DNA of 64,000 nt from Propionibacteriaceae bacterium UBA6238 (lineage in GTDB: Bacteria; Actinomycetota; Actinomycetes; Propionibacteriales; Propionibacteriaceae), in assembly GCA_002441465.1 (NCBI GenBank), contig DJWE01000005.1, positions 34,090 to 98,089 of the forward strand, in the 5' to 3' direction. The translations under genes were made by a program, and so were the position numbers. Within the stretch, counting starts at the first letter, position 1. Every line of letters starts with the position of its first letter. The notes beneath the pieces were generated by a model. It saw only the letters and a program-made list of their open reading frames with translations, made no database searches and had not been told where the DNA came from. Below are positions 17,041 through 25,164 of the stretch, one piece after another.

Positions 17041-17735
17041 CAGCCCGACCCCCCATCCGCGAGGCCGTGAGCGTCTCCGGCGGCGGCCTCTGCGCGACGG
17101 GCGGCGATGGCCGCCTCATGAGCAGCCAGGATCCCCCCGAAGTACTGGCGGTTCACCTGCTCCATCACCCCACCCGGCCTGAGCGGAAGGTGAGCCGTCA
17201 TGCCTTCGAGGATGCGCTCCGCGCCAGCGGAGAGAGCGTCGAGTAGTTCCAGCACCTCTTCGGCCCAGGCCCGTACCTGGTCGCCGTCGGCTGAGTCGCT
17301 GCTTCGGGCCAGGCCGGCCACTACGCGTTCGCGGTCGCCGTCGACCGCTGCCAGTTCCTGCTGAATGCCCATGGCGATCCGGTATTCCGTCTCGCCTGCC
17401 CGCCTCGCGATACTGGTCAGCTCGCGGAACGCACTGTCTGCACTCGACCAGTCCGCCAGCATGTCGTCCACCGTGGACCCCAGGACCTCGGCAAGTGCGT
17501 ACACCTCGTCCAGCCGGCAGGGCCGGACACCCTTCTCGACGCGGTCGATCGTCGCCTGGTGGAACTTCAGGCCGTGCCGCTCGCGCAGCTGCGCCGCCAG
17601 ATCAGTCTGGGACAAGCCACGAAGCTCACGTAGGCGCCGAACCTCGCGCGCAAAGGTTTGGCCCAGGGGGCCGACGTCGGCACCGCCGTCACGGTCAGGC
17701 GGACTGCTTTTCGGGGACAGCCTGTGTGCACGCAT
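17040..17735 (-). CDS. XRE-family transcriptional regulator of the element
   Basis: A 231-residue protein with a helix-turn-helix of the Cro/C1 type at residues about 25-95 (REVRRLRELRGLSQTDLAAQLRERHG, FHQATIDRVEKGVRPCRLDEVYALAEVLG) and a long helical C-terminal part of unknown role. It precedes and is coupled to the integrase gene and is divergent from the Xis-like gene, the position of a phage-like repressor. The ATG at 17735 lies 6 nt after the -10 box TATCGT, so the mRNA is leaderless. The symmetric site CACCAT...ATGGTG in its own promoter suggests autoregulation (inference). Confidence 0.88.
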   Translation of the reverse strand: MRAHRLSPKSSPPDRDGGADVGPLGQTFAREVRRLRELRGLSQTDLAAQLRERHGLKFHQATIDRVEKGVRPCRLDEVYALAEVLGSTVDDMLADWSSADSAFRELTSIARRAGETEYRIAMGIQQELAAVDGDRERVVAGLARSSDSADGDQVRAWAEEVLELLDALSAGAERILEGMTAHLPLRPGGVMEQVNRQYFGGILAAHEAAIAARRAEAAAGDAHGLADGGSG

Positions 17736-17741
17736 ACCTAA

Positions 17742-17770
17742 ACGATAACAACACCATGTTGCGTTGCCAA
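17742..17770 (-). promoter_or_regulatory. Leaderless promoter of the XRE-integrase operon
   Basis: On the minus strand: -35 TTGGCA (17765-17770), 17-bp spacer, -10 TATCGT (17742-17747), then 6 nt to the ATG. An inverted repeat CACCAT (17752-17757) / ATGGTG (17772-17777) overlaps the -35 and spacer and is a candidate operator. Confidence 0.7.
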
Positions 17771-17778
17771 TATGGTGC

Positions 17779-17820
17779 TTGACAGCCGTGGCTCAGCAAC
17801 GTACCATCAGGATGCTGGTA
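17779..17820 (+). promoter_or_regulatory. Promoter and operator of the Xis-like gene
   Basis: Consensus -35 TTGACA (17779-17784), exactly 17 bp, -10 TACCAT (17802-17807). An inverted repeat TACCA (17802-17806) / TGGTA (17816-17820) covers the -10 and the expected start point, a good place for repression. It is back to back with the XRE promoter. Confidence 0.75.
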
Positions 17821-17847
17821 TCCCATCACCCTGTTATGGAGCGAGCG

Positions 17848-18042
17848 ATGATCGACGAAGCAGAGATCTGGTTCACCGCGCAGGTCGCCGAGTACCTCAA
17901 GACCCCAGCCACAACCATCCGGTGGTGGCGCCACATCGGCCAAGGCCCCAAGAGTTTCAAGCTTGGCGCTCGGAAGGTCGCCTACCTCAGGAGCGACGTC
18001 GAAGCCTGGCTTCAGCAGCAGTACACCGCTGAGGCCGTCTGA
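17848..18042 (+). CDS. Small excisionase-like HTH protein
   Basis: A 64-residue MerR/AlpA-type winged-helix protein of the kind that directs excision of integrative elements: WFTAQVAEYLKTPATTIRWWRHIGQGPKSFKLGARKVAYLRSDVEAWL covers nearly the whole chain, ending in the usual R-x-DVEAWL helix. Start ATG at 17848 has GGAG six nt upstream; an in-frame ATG at 17836 lacks a ribosome site. It is read divergently from the XRE-integrase operon from a near-consensus promoter, the standard arrangement for int/xis control. Excisionase function is inferred from family and position. Confidence 0.83.
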   Translation: MIDEAEIWFTAQVAEYLKTPATTIRWWRHIGQGPKSFKLGARKVAYLRSDVEAWLQQQYTAEAV

Positions 18043-18694
18043 ACAGGCCCCCACCCCGACAGCACGCCGCCTCCACGTGTCGGTCCGCACGGTCGCCTAC
18101 TGGCAAGTATCACAAGCCTGACGGGATACGACCCGACCGTTCCGTCCCAGCGACTGACTCCGCAGGCCTCGGTCATCGGTGCACGCCTGCTGCCGTGCTC
18201 CGGAGACGCCTACTGCGATCGAGTAGGTAGCCGACCGCCCGAGGTCACGCGCACGGGTCGACATGCGCTCTCCAGCCAGATTCCCTCGCACACCGGCCGG
18301 TTGCAGAAGGCCGTCAGCCCAGCGCTCAGCGGGCACCCTCAAGCTCGGGCGCTCCGAGATGCGTGCCGACCGATCCGACTCCGTTCGGAAGTGAAGCCGG
18401 GAACCTCGCACGCGATGGGTGGAGACAGGCTCCGCGGCGCCTGATGTCGATGTATTGAGCAGAGCTTCCAAGACCTCCCCAATCCGTCCCGTGCTGCCCA
18501 CAACCCCGGCCTCAGGCCTGGCGCACGTGGAGCGATCACCGCTGCGTCGTCGCCGCTTATGGGCGCGTCATCGCAACCGAGATTCAGCCAAGGCTGCACG
18601 TTGATCGGTCGTGACGATCAGGGCGGCATGCCGCCTTCGGTCTGATTTCTTGGCGCGCCTCACCAATCCCGGTGGGTCTTCGTAGGCTGGCCTA
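18043..18694. other. Gap with no convincing gene; possible HTH remnant at its start
   Basis: About 650 bp. Near 18055-18120 one frame reads TPTARRLHVSVRTVAYWQVSQA and then stops, which resembles the recognition helix of an excisionase-type HTH without the rest of the gene. The other frames show no domain. A -10 box TAGGCT (18683-18688) at the right end belongs to the antiporter gene. Confidence 0.45.
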
Positions 18695-20272
18695 ATGGAG
18701 ACGTGGCTCGTCTACCTGGGTGCCGCGCTCGCCGGGGGAGCGGTCGCAGCGGTGTTGCGTTTGCCCCCACTGGTTGGCTTTCTCGCGGCAGGCTTCCTCC
18801 TGGGATTCGCGGGTGTGCCTGAAGTGCCCGAGCTTGAGGGTGTCGCTGAGGCCGGTCTGGCTCTCATGCTGTTCACGATCGGGCTGAAGCTCGACGTTCG
18901 CAGGCTGTTCCGGCGTCATGTCTGGTCGCCCGCTCTGGCGCACCTCGCCACTTTCGGGGTGGTCACGGTGCTGGTGATCGCCGGGCTGGCGGCGGTCGGT
19001 GTTCCCTTTGCCGCCCCAGGGTCGTGGGGTTCCTTCGCTGTGGCGGCGTTCGCGCTGTCGTTCTCCAGCACCGTCTTCGTCGTCAAGCTCCTTGAGGACA
19101 GGGGGGACGAGGACTCGCTCTATGGTCGGGTGGCGATTGGCATCCTGCTGATTCAGGATCTGGCGGCGGTCATCTTCCTGGCTGTGGTTGGAGGGACGGT
19201 GCCCTCTCCGTGGGCGTTGGCGCTGTTCCTCCTGGTTCCCGTGGTGCGCGTTGCCCGCTTCGTCTGGGCGCGGATCGCGCGAGCCGATCTGGAGATTCTC
19301 TTCGGGGTGCTGATGTCTCTGGGTCCGGGCTACTGGGCGTTCACGGCAGTCGGGCTCAAGGGTGATCTGGGCGCTCTGGTCATCGGGGTGCTCCTGGCTG
19401 TCGATCCTCACGCCGAAGCCCTTGCGCGATCGTTGCTGCGCCTGAAGGACTTCCTGCTGGTTGGGTTCTTCCTGGCGATCGGTCTGGCTGGGGTGCCGGG
19501 TCCCGCGGAGATCGCGCTCGCGCTCGCGCTACTGCTGTTGCTGCCGGTGAAGGGGATTCTCTTCATCGTCCTGTTGAGGTGGGCACGGCTCCGGAATCGC
19601 ACGTCGGCCCTGGCAGCGGTTGCCTTGAGCAACTACTCCGAGTTCGGCATGATCGTGGTCGCGGTGGGCGCTGGCCACGGATTGATCGATCGGCACTGGT
19701 TAGTGGCTGTCTCGCTTGCCGTGGCGCTGAGCTTCGTCATCGGGGCTTCGGTGGGACGCCGCGACGCGTCGTTCGCCTCGTGGCTGGCCGACCGGTTTCC
19801 CAACCGGGCCGAGCAGGTGCTCCTGCCCGAGGATCGCCACATTGTGATTGGTGACGCCAACGTGCTGGTTCTCGGTCTGGGGAGGGTGGGCATCGCAGCG
19901 TTCGAGCGTCTTGTCGCCGAGCCCGGTTTGCGTGTGGTCGGGATCGAGAGCGACCCGGAGGTGGTCGAGAAGCTGCGCGGGCGTGGTGTGAACGTGATTG
20001 AGGGGGATGCGACCGACCTCGAGTTCTGGGAACGCATCCGTGGCAGGCACGGGCTGGAGATCGCCGTGTTCGCCCTGCCGAATCATGAGGCCAACGCTGC
20101 GGCCATCCGGCTGCTGCAGCGCACTCCGTTCGCCGGGACGATCGGGGTCGTCACCCGCGATGAGGACGAGGCGCCCGACTGGGCCGGGATCGGTGTGGAC
20201 GCATCTCTGTCGTTGTACGCCGGGGCCGGCGCGCAGCTCGCCGAGCAGGCACTCCGGCACCGCCACGCCTAG
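18695..20272 (+). CDS. CPA2-family cation:proton antiporter with TrkA-N domain (KefB-like)
   Basis: A 525-residue inner-membrane protein. Residues about 1-360 form 12-13 hydrophobic segments with the CPA2 signature, including LKLDVRRLFRRH, FSSTVFVVKLLEDRG and IGILLIQDLAAVIFL with the ion-site Gln-Asp. Residues about 385-520 are a Rossmann TrkA-N/RCK domain (NVLVLGLGRVGIAAFERL, VVGIESDPEVVEKLRGRGVNVIEGDATD) that senses nucleotides or ligands. Relatives exchange K+ or Na+ for protons during electrophilic or pH stress. The ATG follows a -10 TAGGCT by 6 nt (leaderless). It is the first cargo gene after the excision module. Ion specificity cannot be read from sequence. Confidence 0.9.
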   Translation: METWLVYLGAALAGGAVAAVLRLPPLVGFLAAGFLLGFAGVPEVPELEGVAEAGLALMLFTIGLKLDVRRLFRRHVWSPALAHLATFGVVTVLVIAGLAAVGVPFAAPGSWGSFAVAAFALSFSSTVFVVKLLEDRGDEDSLYGRVAIGILLIQDLAAVIFLAVVGGTVPSPWALALFLLVPVVRVARFVWARIARADLEILFGVLMSLGPGYWAFTAVGLKGDLGALVIGVLLAVDPHAEALARSLLRLKDFLLVGFFLAIGLAGVPGPAEIALALALLLLLPVKGILFIVLLRWARLRNRTSALAAVALSNYSEFGMIVVAVGAGHGLIDRHWLVAVSLAVALSFVIGASVGRRDASFASWLADRFPNRAEQVLLPEDRHIVIGDANVLVLGLGRVGIAAFERLVAEPGLRVVGIESDPEVVEKLRGRGVNVIEGDATDLEFWERIRGRHGLEIAVFALPNHEANAAAIRLLQRTPFAGTIGVVTRDEDEAPDWAGIGVDASLSLYAGAGAQLAEQALRHRHA

Positions 20273-21140
20273 TCGCTGCTCAGATCGGGTGAACAGGAGG
20301 AAGCGACGACGTGGCGGGCGACCAGCCGGCAGACAGGACCCTGTGCCCGCGATCGCGCGGGACAATGACGCCATCAACACGCCCGTGGAATGTACCTATG
20401 GGGTGCAGGGCATCAGACGGATGGCGGGTGTGGGGGCGGCCGCGTCGCGCCGCGGTTGCCGATCCTTAGCCTTGAGTGCGCGGTGGGTGGCTCCAGAAGG
20501 TGGGGTGGTGCGCCGCTGAGCCCACCGAAGACCGGCGCCTCGGCGGATGTCGGTGCGCCCGGTGTCGCGCAGGATCCAGAGCGTGAGCCATGCGGCGAGG
20601 GCGAGGGCGAGCAGAAGGTCAGCCATGATGACGTCCCTGGTGTTGTCGATGGTGAAGCGGGACCGCGAGGCTGGAGGGCAAAGGGAGGGCCTTCGTGCAC
20701 CTCAAGTCTGCGGTGGGTGTTTATGTGTGGAGCTCGTTCAGCTGGCTCGCGTTTCTGCAGCTGACCACTTCGAGCGCGAACCCGCGGCTACCGAGCGAGG
20801 GAGCGGTGCTCCCATCGGGGGTCCGGCAGGTGGATGATCCATGGCATGTCTCCTTCCGGTCTGGCAGAACCGGAAGTCTCTCCCACCCAGCTCTCGCTGG
20901 GCTCGGTCACCGGGCCTAATTGCTAGGTCCGTGGTGTCGGCGACCGACTCGTTCTTCGGGATACTCCCCTCCGTTGGGGTACGAACAACAATACGCGAAG
21001 ACCGTTACGTGCGTAAAGTCCCGGCCATGAGTATTCGAGCAGCATGAAAGGCGAGGAGCGACAGCGAGGATGGTCGTGACCCCCCAGAGGAATGCCATGG
21101 GCGCCCTTGACGTACGAAGACATGTTCGTGAATACTGGAG
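20273..21140. other. Long leader/intergenic region before the TerC riboswitch
   Basis: About 870 bp between the antiporter stop and the riboswitch. The only possible gene I see is the 76-codon minus-strand reading frame listed separately. A hairpin CCCCtccgttGGGG near 20967-20980 lies upstream of the riboswitch. The other reading frames have no recognisable domain. Confidence 0.4.
20396..20626 (-). CDS. Possible small membrane protein
   Basis: A 76-codon reading frame beginning MADLLLALALAAWLTLWILRD, one clear transmembrane helix, followed by a basic, low-hydrophobicity tail (TDIRRGAGLRWAQRR...). The ribosome site is weak and I recognise no family. The helix at the very N-terminus and a matching start are the only arguments for a gene. 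It is antisense to nothing known and could be spurious. Confidence 0.3.
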   Translation of the reverse strand: MADLLLALALAAWLTLWILRDTGRTDIRRGAGLRWAQRRTTPPSGATHRALKAKDRQPRRDAAAPTPAIRLMPCTP

Positions 21141-21145
21141 CGCAC

Positions 21146-21247
21146 GAGGGGAGTACCCCGCTCGCGATGTCTCCGTCAGTTCGGCCGGCCCTGTTCGGCC
21201 CGGAGCGTCGGCCACCCCAGCCAGATTGGCGTGGTGGGGGAGACCTC
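21146..21247 (+). promoter_or_regulatory. yybP-ykoY-type (Mn2+-sensing) riboswitch upstream of the TerC gene
   Basis: The P1 strand GAGG (21146-21149) runs into the conserved L1 GGAGUA; GGGGAGUA as a whole spans 21148-21155. UCCGUCAG (21171-21178) is the conserved L3-type box. A GC-rich stem GGCCGGCCC...GGCCCGGAG and a long hairpin CCACCCCAGCC...GGCGUGGUGGG follow, and the closing GGGAGA-CCUC pairs CCUC (21244-21247) with the first GAGG. The TerC ribosome site starts about 25 nt later, so control of translation or termination is possible. Motif class is from memory of the family consensus; no covariance search was possible. Confidence 0.72.
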
Positions 21248-21286
21248 CAACCGCTCGCCGTGTGCGGGCAGGTGGAGGTATGGGGC

Positions 21287-22306
21287 ATGGATGTTCCGCT
21301 CTGGGCGTGGGCTGCAGTTCTCGCCGTGATTCTTGCGATGCTGGCGGTCGACCTTTTCGCCCATCGCACCGCTCACGTGGTGTCGGTTCGTGAGGCCGCC
21401 ATCTGGTCGGGGGTGTGGGTCTCGCTGGGCCTGGCGTTCGGCGCGGTGGTGTGGTGGGCCTACGGCGCCCAGGCCGGCGGTGAGTACTTCGCCGGTTACC
21501 TGATCGAGAAGTCACTGGCGGTCGACAACGTCTTCGTGTTCGCGTTGATGTTTGCCTACTTCTCGGTCCCGCGGGAGTACCAGCACAGGGTGCTGTTCTA
21601 CGGCGTGCTCGGGGCGTTGGTGTTCCGGGCGATCTTCATCGCCGGCGGTGCGGTGCTGATCGAGAACTTCTCCTGGGTCCTGTACCTGTTCGGCGCGTTC
21701 CTGGTGTTCACGGGCTGGAAGATGTTCACCCACCGCAACGAACAGCTCGACCCTTCCCGCAACCCGGTGCTGCGCCTGGTCAAGAAGTGGGTGCCGTCCA
21801 CCGCGGAGTACCACGGGCAGCGATTCTGGGTGAAGCAGGCCGGCAAGTGGGTGGCGACCCCGCTGTTCACGGTGCTGGTCCTGGTCGAGGTCACCGACAT
21901 CATCTTTGCGGTCGACTCGATTCCCGCGATCTTCGCCGTCACCCAGGAACCGTTCCTGGTCTTCACCAGCAACGCCTTCGCCATCCTCGGTCTGCGGGCG
22001 ATGTACTTCCTGCTTGCCGACCTGATCCACCGGTTCATCTACCTCAAGGCCGGGCTCGCCGTTGTGCTGGTCTTCGTGGGCGTCAAGATGCTGCTGCTCG
22101 ACGTCTACAAGATCCCGATCTGGCTTTCGATCGCCGTGATCGCCACCACCATCACCGTCGCCGTCGTGTGGAGCCTGCGAGCCACCCGCGATCCGGCGCC
22201 GACACCGCAGGACCACGCGCCCACCGCGCCGGAACCTGAGGCCCGGGACGCCACCGCTGAGGCCGAAGTGGCAGGGGATGAGACGTTTGGACATCGGCGG
22301 ATGTGA
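21287..22306 (+). CDS. TerC/Alx-family metal ion exporter (probably Mn2+)
   Basis: A 339-residue inner-membrane protein of the TerC family, with 8-9 hydrophobic segments. Family signatures are YLIEKSLAVDNVFVFALMF (residues about 65-85) and LVEVTDIIFAVDSIPAIFAVTQEPFLVFTSNAFAILGLRAMYFLL (about 200-245); their conserved aspartates lie in the membrane and are thought to bind the metal. Relatives such as Alx export Mn2+ or load it onto exported proteins. ATG at 21287 has GGAGG upstream; a longer frame from 21092 would run through the riboswitch and is rejected. The C-terminal 35 residues are Pro/Ala/Glu-rich. The riboswitch upstream supports a Mn2+ role. Confidence 0.9.
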   Translation: MDVPLWAWAAVLAVILAMLAVDLFAHRTAHVVSVREAAIWSGVWVSLGLAFGAVVWWAYGAQAGGEYFAGYLIEKSLAVDNVFVFALMFAYFSVPREYQHRVLFYGVLGALVFRAIFIAGGAVLIENFSWVLYLFGAFLVFTGWKMFTHRNEQLDPSRNPVLRLVKKWVPSTAEYHGQRFWVKQAGKWVATPLFTVLVLVEVTDIIFAVDSIPAIFAVTQEPFLVFTSNAFAILGLRAMYFLLADLIHRFIYLKAGLAVVLVFVGVKMLLLDVYKIPIWLSIAVIATTITVAVVWSLRATRDPAPTPQDHAPTAPEPEARDATAEAEVAGDETFGHRRM

Positions 22307-22449
22307 CCCCCGGGATCGACCCGGGCGGGTGCGCCGCGCGGGTGTTACGGGACGACATTCTCGTCCGTCCTGTCCCCTGCCCGTCGCGTCGGCCCCTAGG
22401 GTGGAAGAGACTCGGTGGTGCTTCGCTCACGAGTCGCTGAAGGATTGTC

Positions 22450-25164
22450 ATGGAACTCGTGCCACTTGTCCTGAACGAGCCAGCACGGCCGCGACCGTGG
22501 CACGTGCTATCTGCCACGGAGGCCCTGGAGGAGCTGGGGACCTCCCCGCGCGGTCTCACTGACGAGGAAGCGCGGGTCCGCCTTGACCGGCTTGGCCCCA
22601 ATGCCCTGATCGATCGTGGGACCAAGTCCCCGTGGAAGATTCTGTGGGAGCAGCTGACCGCGGTGATGGTGGTGATCCTGCTGGCAGCCGCAGGGTTCTC
22701 ACTGTTGTTGGGGAAATTCCTAGAGGCGGGTGCCATTGGCCTTATCGTGCTTCTCTTCGCGCTGTTGGGATTTCTGCAGGAGTATCGGGCCGAACGGGCG
22801 ATCGCGGCGTTGCGCCAGATGACGGTCCCGTTCGTGCGGGCGGTGCGCGGTGGTCAAGTCGGCCAGTTGGCGGCGACGAATCTGGTGCCGGGAGACATCA
22901 TCCAGCTGGCTGCAGGCGCGGTGGTTCCCGCGGATCTGCGCCTGCTCGAGACGGTAGCTCTGAAGATCCAGGAGGCCGCGCTCACCGGGGAGTCCGAGGC
23001 CGTGGAGAAGACCAGCGACCCCGTGACGCAGGTTGACTCCCCGTTGGGTGATCGGCTCAACGTCGCTTACTCGGGCACGCAGGTGGCGCACGGGCGGGGC
23101 GTGGGGGTGGTGGTGGCCACCGGCATGGCCACGGAACTCGGGAAGATTGCCGACCTGCTACAAGGCGTGAGGACGGAACGCACTCCGCTACAACAACGGC
23201 TGGACAGCGTCGGCAAGCAACTCGCCGTCGTGGGGCTGGTCACCGCCGGGGTGGTTGCGGGGCTGGGAGCGTTGGCCGGGGAGACCTGGAGCGATCTGGT
23301 GCTCACAGCCATTTCGGTGGCGGTCGCGGTCATCCCGGAAGGCTTGCCGGCTGTCGTGACGTTTACCTTGGCGGTGGGGGCGCAGCGGATGCTGCGCCGG
23401 GAGGCGTTGATTCGGAAGCTACCGGCCGTGGAGACCCTGGGATCGGTAACGGTGATCTGCTCGGACAAGACGGGGACCCTGACGCAGAACCGGATGTCAG
23501 TCGCTCGCCTCGCGATCCCGGGAGAGCCCGAATGGGTGCCGGGCCATGGCATCCCCTCCCCGACGGCGAGCATGGCGCTGGTTGCTGGTGTGCTGTGCAA
23601 CGACTCCGAAGTCCGTTGCGTCGATGGTGAGACCAAGCTGATCGGAGACCCGACCGAAACCTGCCTCCTCGAGGCGGCGTCTGTCGCAGGACTCGATGTC
23701 GCGGGACTGGGGTCGGCTCTGCCACGCATCGCAGAGCTCCCCTTCGACTCCGAACGCAAGCGGATGAGCACCCGCCACCGGCGTGATGACGTTACGGTCT
23801 TCGCTGACGTCGACGGCGACCTCGTCTTCGTCAAGGGCGCCGTCGACGGAATGCTGACGCACCTCTCCTCGGTCTGGTTGACCGGCAATCCTCACCCGTT
23901 CGACGACACCGGACGGGCTTGGGTCGAGTCGACCAACGCGACACTCGCCTCTGCGGGGCACCGCGTGCTGTGCCTGGCCTTCCGGACGATCGAAATCGGC
24001 GCGGACGCCGACCTGGAGGACGGACTGACCCTGCTTGGCCTGGTGGGCATCATCGACCCGCCCCGGCCGGAAGTGGCCGAGGCCGTCACAAAGTGCGAGA
24101 CAGCGGGGATCAGGCCGGTGATGATCACCGGCGACCACCCCCTGACAGCTCGTGCCATCGCCCAACAGATCGGCATCGGCCGCGACGGCGTAGTCCTCAC
24201 CGGCGTGGAACTCGACCGGCTTGCGGGGGAGGAGTTCGATCACGCGGCCCGCACCGTCAGCGTCTTCGCTCGCGTGGCACCCGAGCACAAGCTCCGGCTC
24301 GTCGACGCCCTCCAGCGCGACGGCCAGATCGTTGCGATGACGGGCGACGGGGTCAACGACGCCCCAGCGCTGAAGAAGTCAGACATCGGCGTGGCGATGG
24401 GCATCACAGGCACCGACGTCTCCAAAGAGGCATCAGACATGGTGCTCCGCGATGACAACTTCGCCACCATCATCAGCGCGGTCGAGGAGGGCCGCGTGAT
24501 CTACGACAATCTGCGCCGTTTCGTGTCCTTCGCGGTCGCCGGGAACCTCGGGAAGATCCTGGTCATGGTGGGCTGGCCGATCCCATACCTGTTCACGGAC
24601 CTCGACACCACGGCCGCAGTCGCGCTGCTACCCCTGCAACTGCTGTGGCTGAACCTGATGACGGACGGCTTGCTGGGACTTGCGATGGGCAAGGAACCTG
24701 CCGAGCCCGACGTCATGCGACGCCCCCCACACGTTCCCGGCGGCAGCCTGTGGGCCGGTGGGCTCGGCCTTCACACCGCCTGGATCGGATTCCTGATCGG
24801 CGCCATCGCCCTCGCCGTGGCGATCGGCTACCACGAGGCGGGCAACCCCGCATGGCAATCGATGCTGTTCACCACCCTCGCGTTCCTCCAGGTCGGTCAG
24901 GCGTTTGCCATCCGCTCCTTCCGCGACTCCCTGTGGAAGGTGGGGCTTTGGACCAACCCCCTCCTCCTCACCATCGCCGGCGTGGTCCTCTCCCTCCAAC
25001 TGGCAGCGCTGTACACCCCGCTGGGCGACTTCCTGCAGGTGCAGCCTCTCGCGCCCGCGGACTTGTTGGTGGCAGCGGCGGCAGGCGTAGGCCTGTTCAC
25101 TGTGATCGAGGTGGTCAAGGCGCTGACCCGGGCTCCGCTCACCTTTCGGGGGAGCCATGCCTGA
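22450..25164 (+). CDS. P-type cation ATPase, P2A (Ca2+/Mn2+) type
   Basis: A 904-residue ATP-driven cation pump. In order: N-terminal cation-ATPase domain (VLSATEALEELGTSPRGL), actuator with EAALTGESEAVEK, M4 IPEGLPAVVTFTLAVGAQRM, phosphorylation site ICSDKTGTLTQNRM with Asp339, nucleotide domain (FDSERKRMSTRHR, FVKGAVDG), hinge MTGDGVNDAPALKKSDIGVAMG, and M6 WLNLMTDGLLGLAMG with the Asn and Asp of the Ca2+ site. M4 IPEGLP plus M6 NxxxD mark the SERCA/Pmr1-like group, which moves Ca2+ and often Mn2+. AAGGA lies 5 nt before the ATG. Its last 8 bp overlap the HAD/ATPase fusion gene, implying coupled translation. Confidence 0.93.
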   Translation: MELVPLVLNEPARPRPWHVLSATEALEELGTSPRGLTDEEARVRLDRLGPNALIDRGTKSPWKILWEQLTAVMVVILLAAAGFSLLLGKFLEAGAIGLIVLLFALLGFLQEYRAERAIAALRQMTVPFVRAVRGGQVGQLAATNLVPGDIIQLAAGAVVPADLRLLETVALKIQEAALTGESEAVEKTSDPVTQVDSPLGDRLNVAYSGTQVAHGRGVGVVVATGMATELGKIADLLQGVRTERTPLQQRLDSVGKQLAVVGLVTAGVVAGLGALAGETWSDLVLTAISVAVAVIPEGLPAVVTFTLAVGAQRMLRREALIRKLPAVETLGSVTVICSDKTGTLTQNRMSVARLAIPGEPEWVPGHGIPSPTASMALVAGVLCNDSEVRCVDGETKLIGDPTETCLLEAASVAGLDVAGLGSALPRIAELPFDSERKRMSTRHRRDDVTVFADVDGDLVFVKGAVDGMLTHLSSVWLTGNPHPFDDTGRAWVESTNATLASAGHRVLCLAFRTIEIGADADLEDGLTLLGLVGIIDPPRPEVAEAVTKCETAGIRPVMITGDHPLTARAIAQQIGIGRDGVVLTGVELDRLAGEEFDHAARTVSVFARVAPEHKLRLVDALQRDGQIVAMTGDGVNDAPALKKSDIGVAMGITGTDVSKEASDMVLRDDNFATIISAVEEGRVIYDNLRRFVSFAVAGNLGKILVMVGWPIPYLFTDLDTTAAVALLPLQLLWLNLMTDGLLGLAMGKEPAEPDVMRRPPHVPGGSLWAGGLGLHTAWIGFLIGAIALAVAIGYHEAGNPAWQSMLFTTLAFLQVGQAFAIRSFRDSLWKVGLWTNPLLLTIAGVVLSLQLAALYTPLGDFLQVQPLAPADLLVAAAAGVGLFTVIEVVKALTRAPLTFRGSHA

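Noticed and set aside
20359..20364. GGGACA inside the element as a fourth copy of the repeat family
   Set aside because: No TGTCCC lies 76 bp away and the following bases do not match the arm consensus.
22306..22449. Second yybP-ykoY riboswitch before the P-type ATPase
   Set aside because: The gap has hairpins but neither GGAGUA nor the CGUCAG box.
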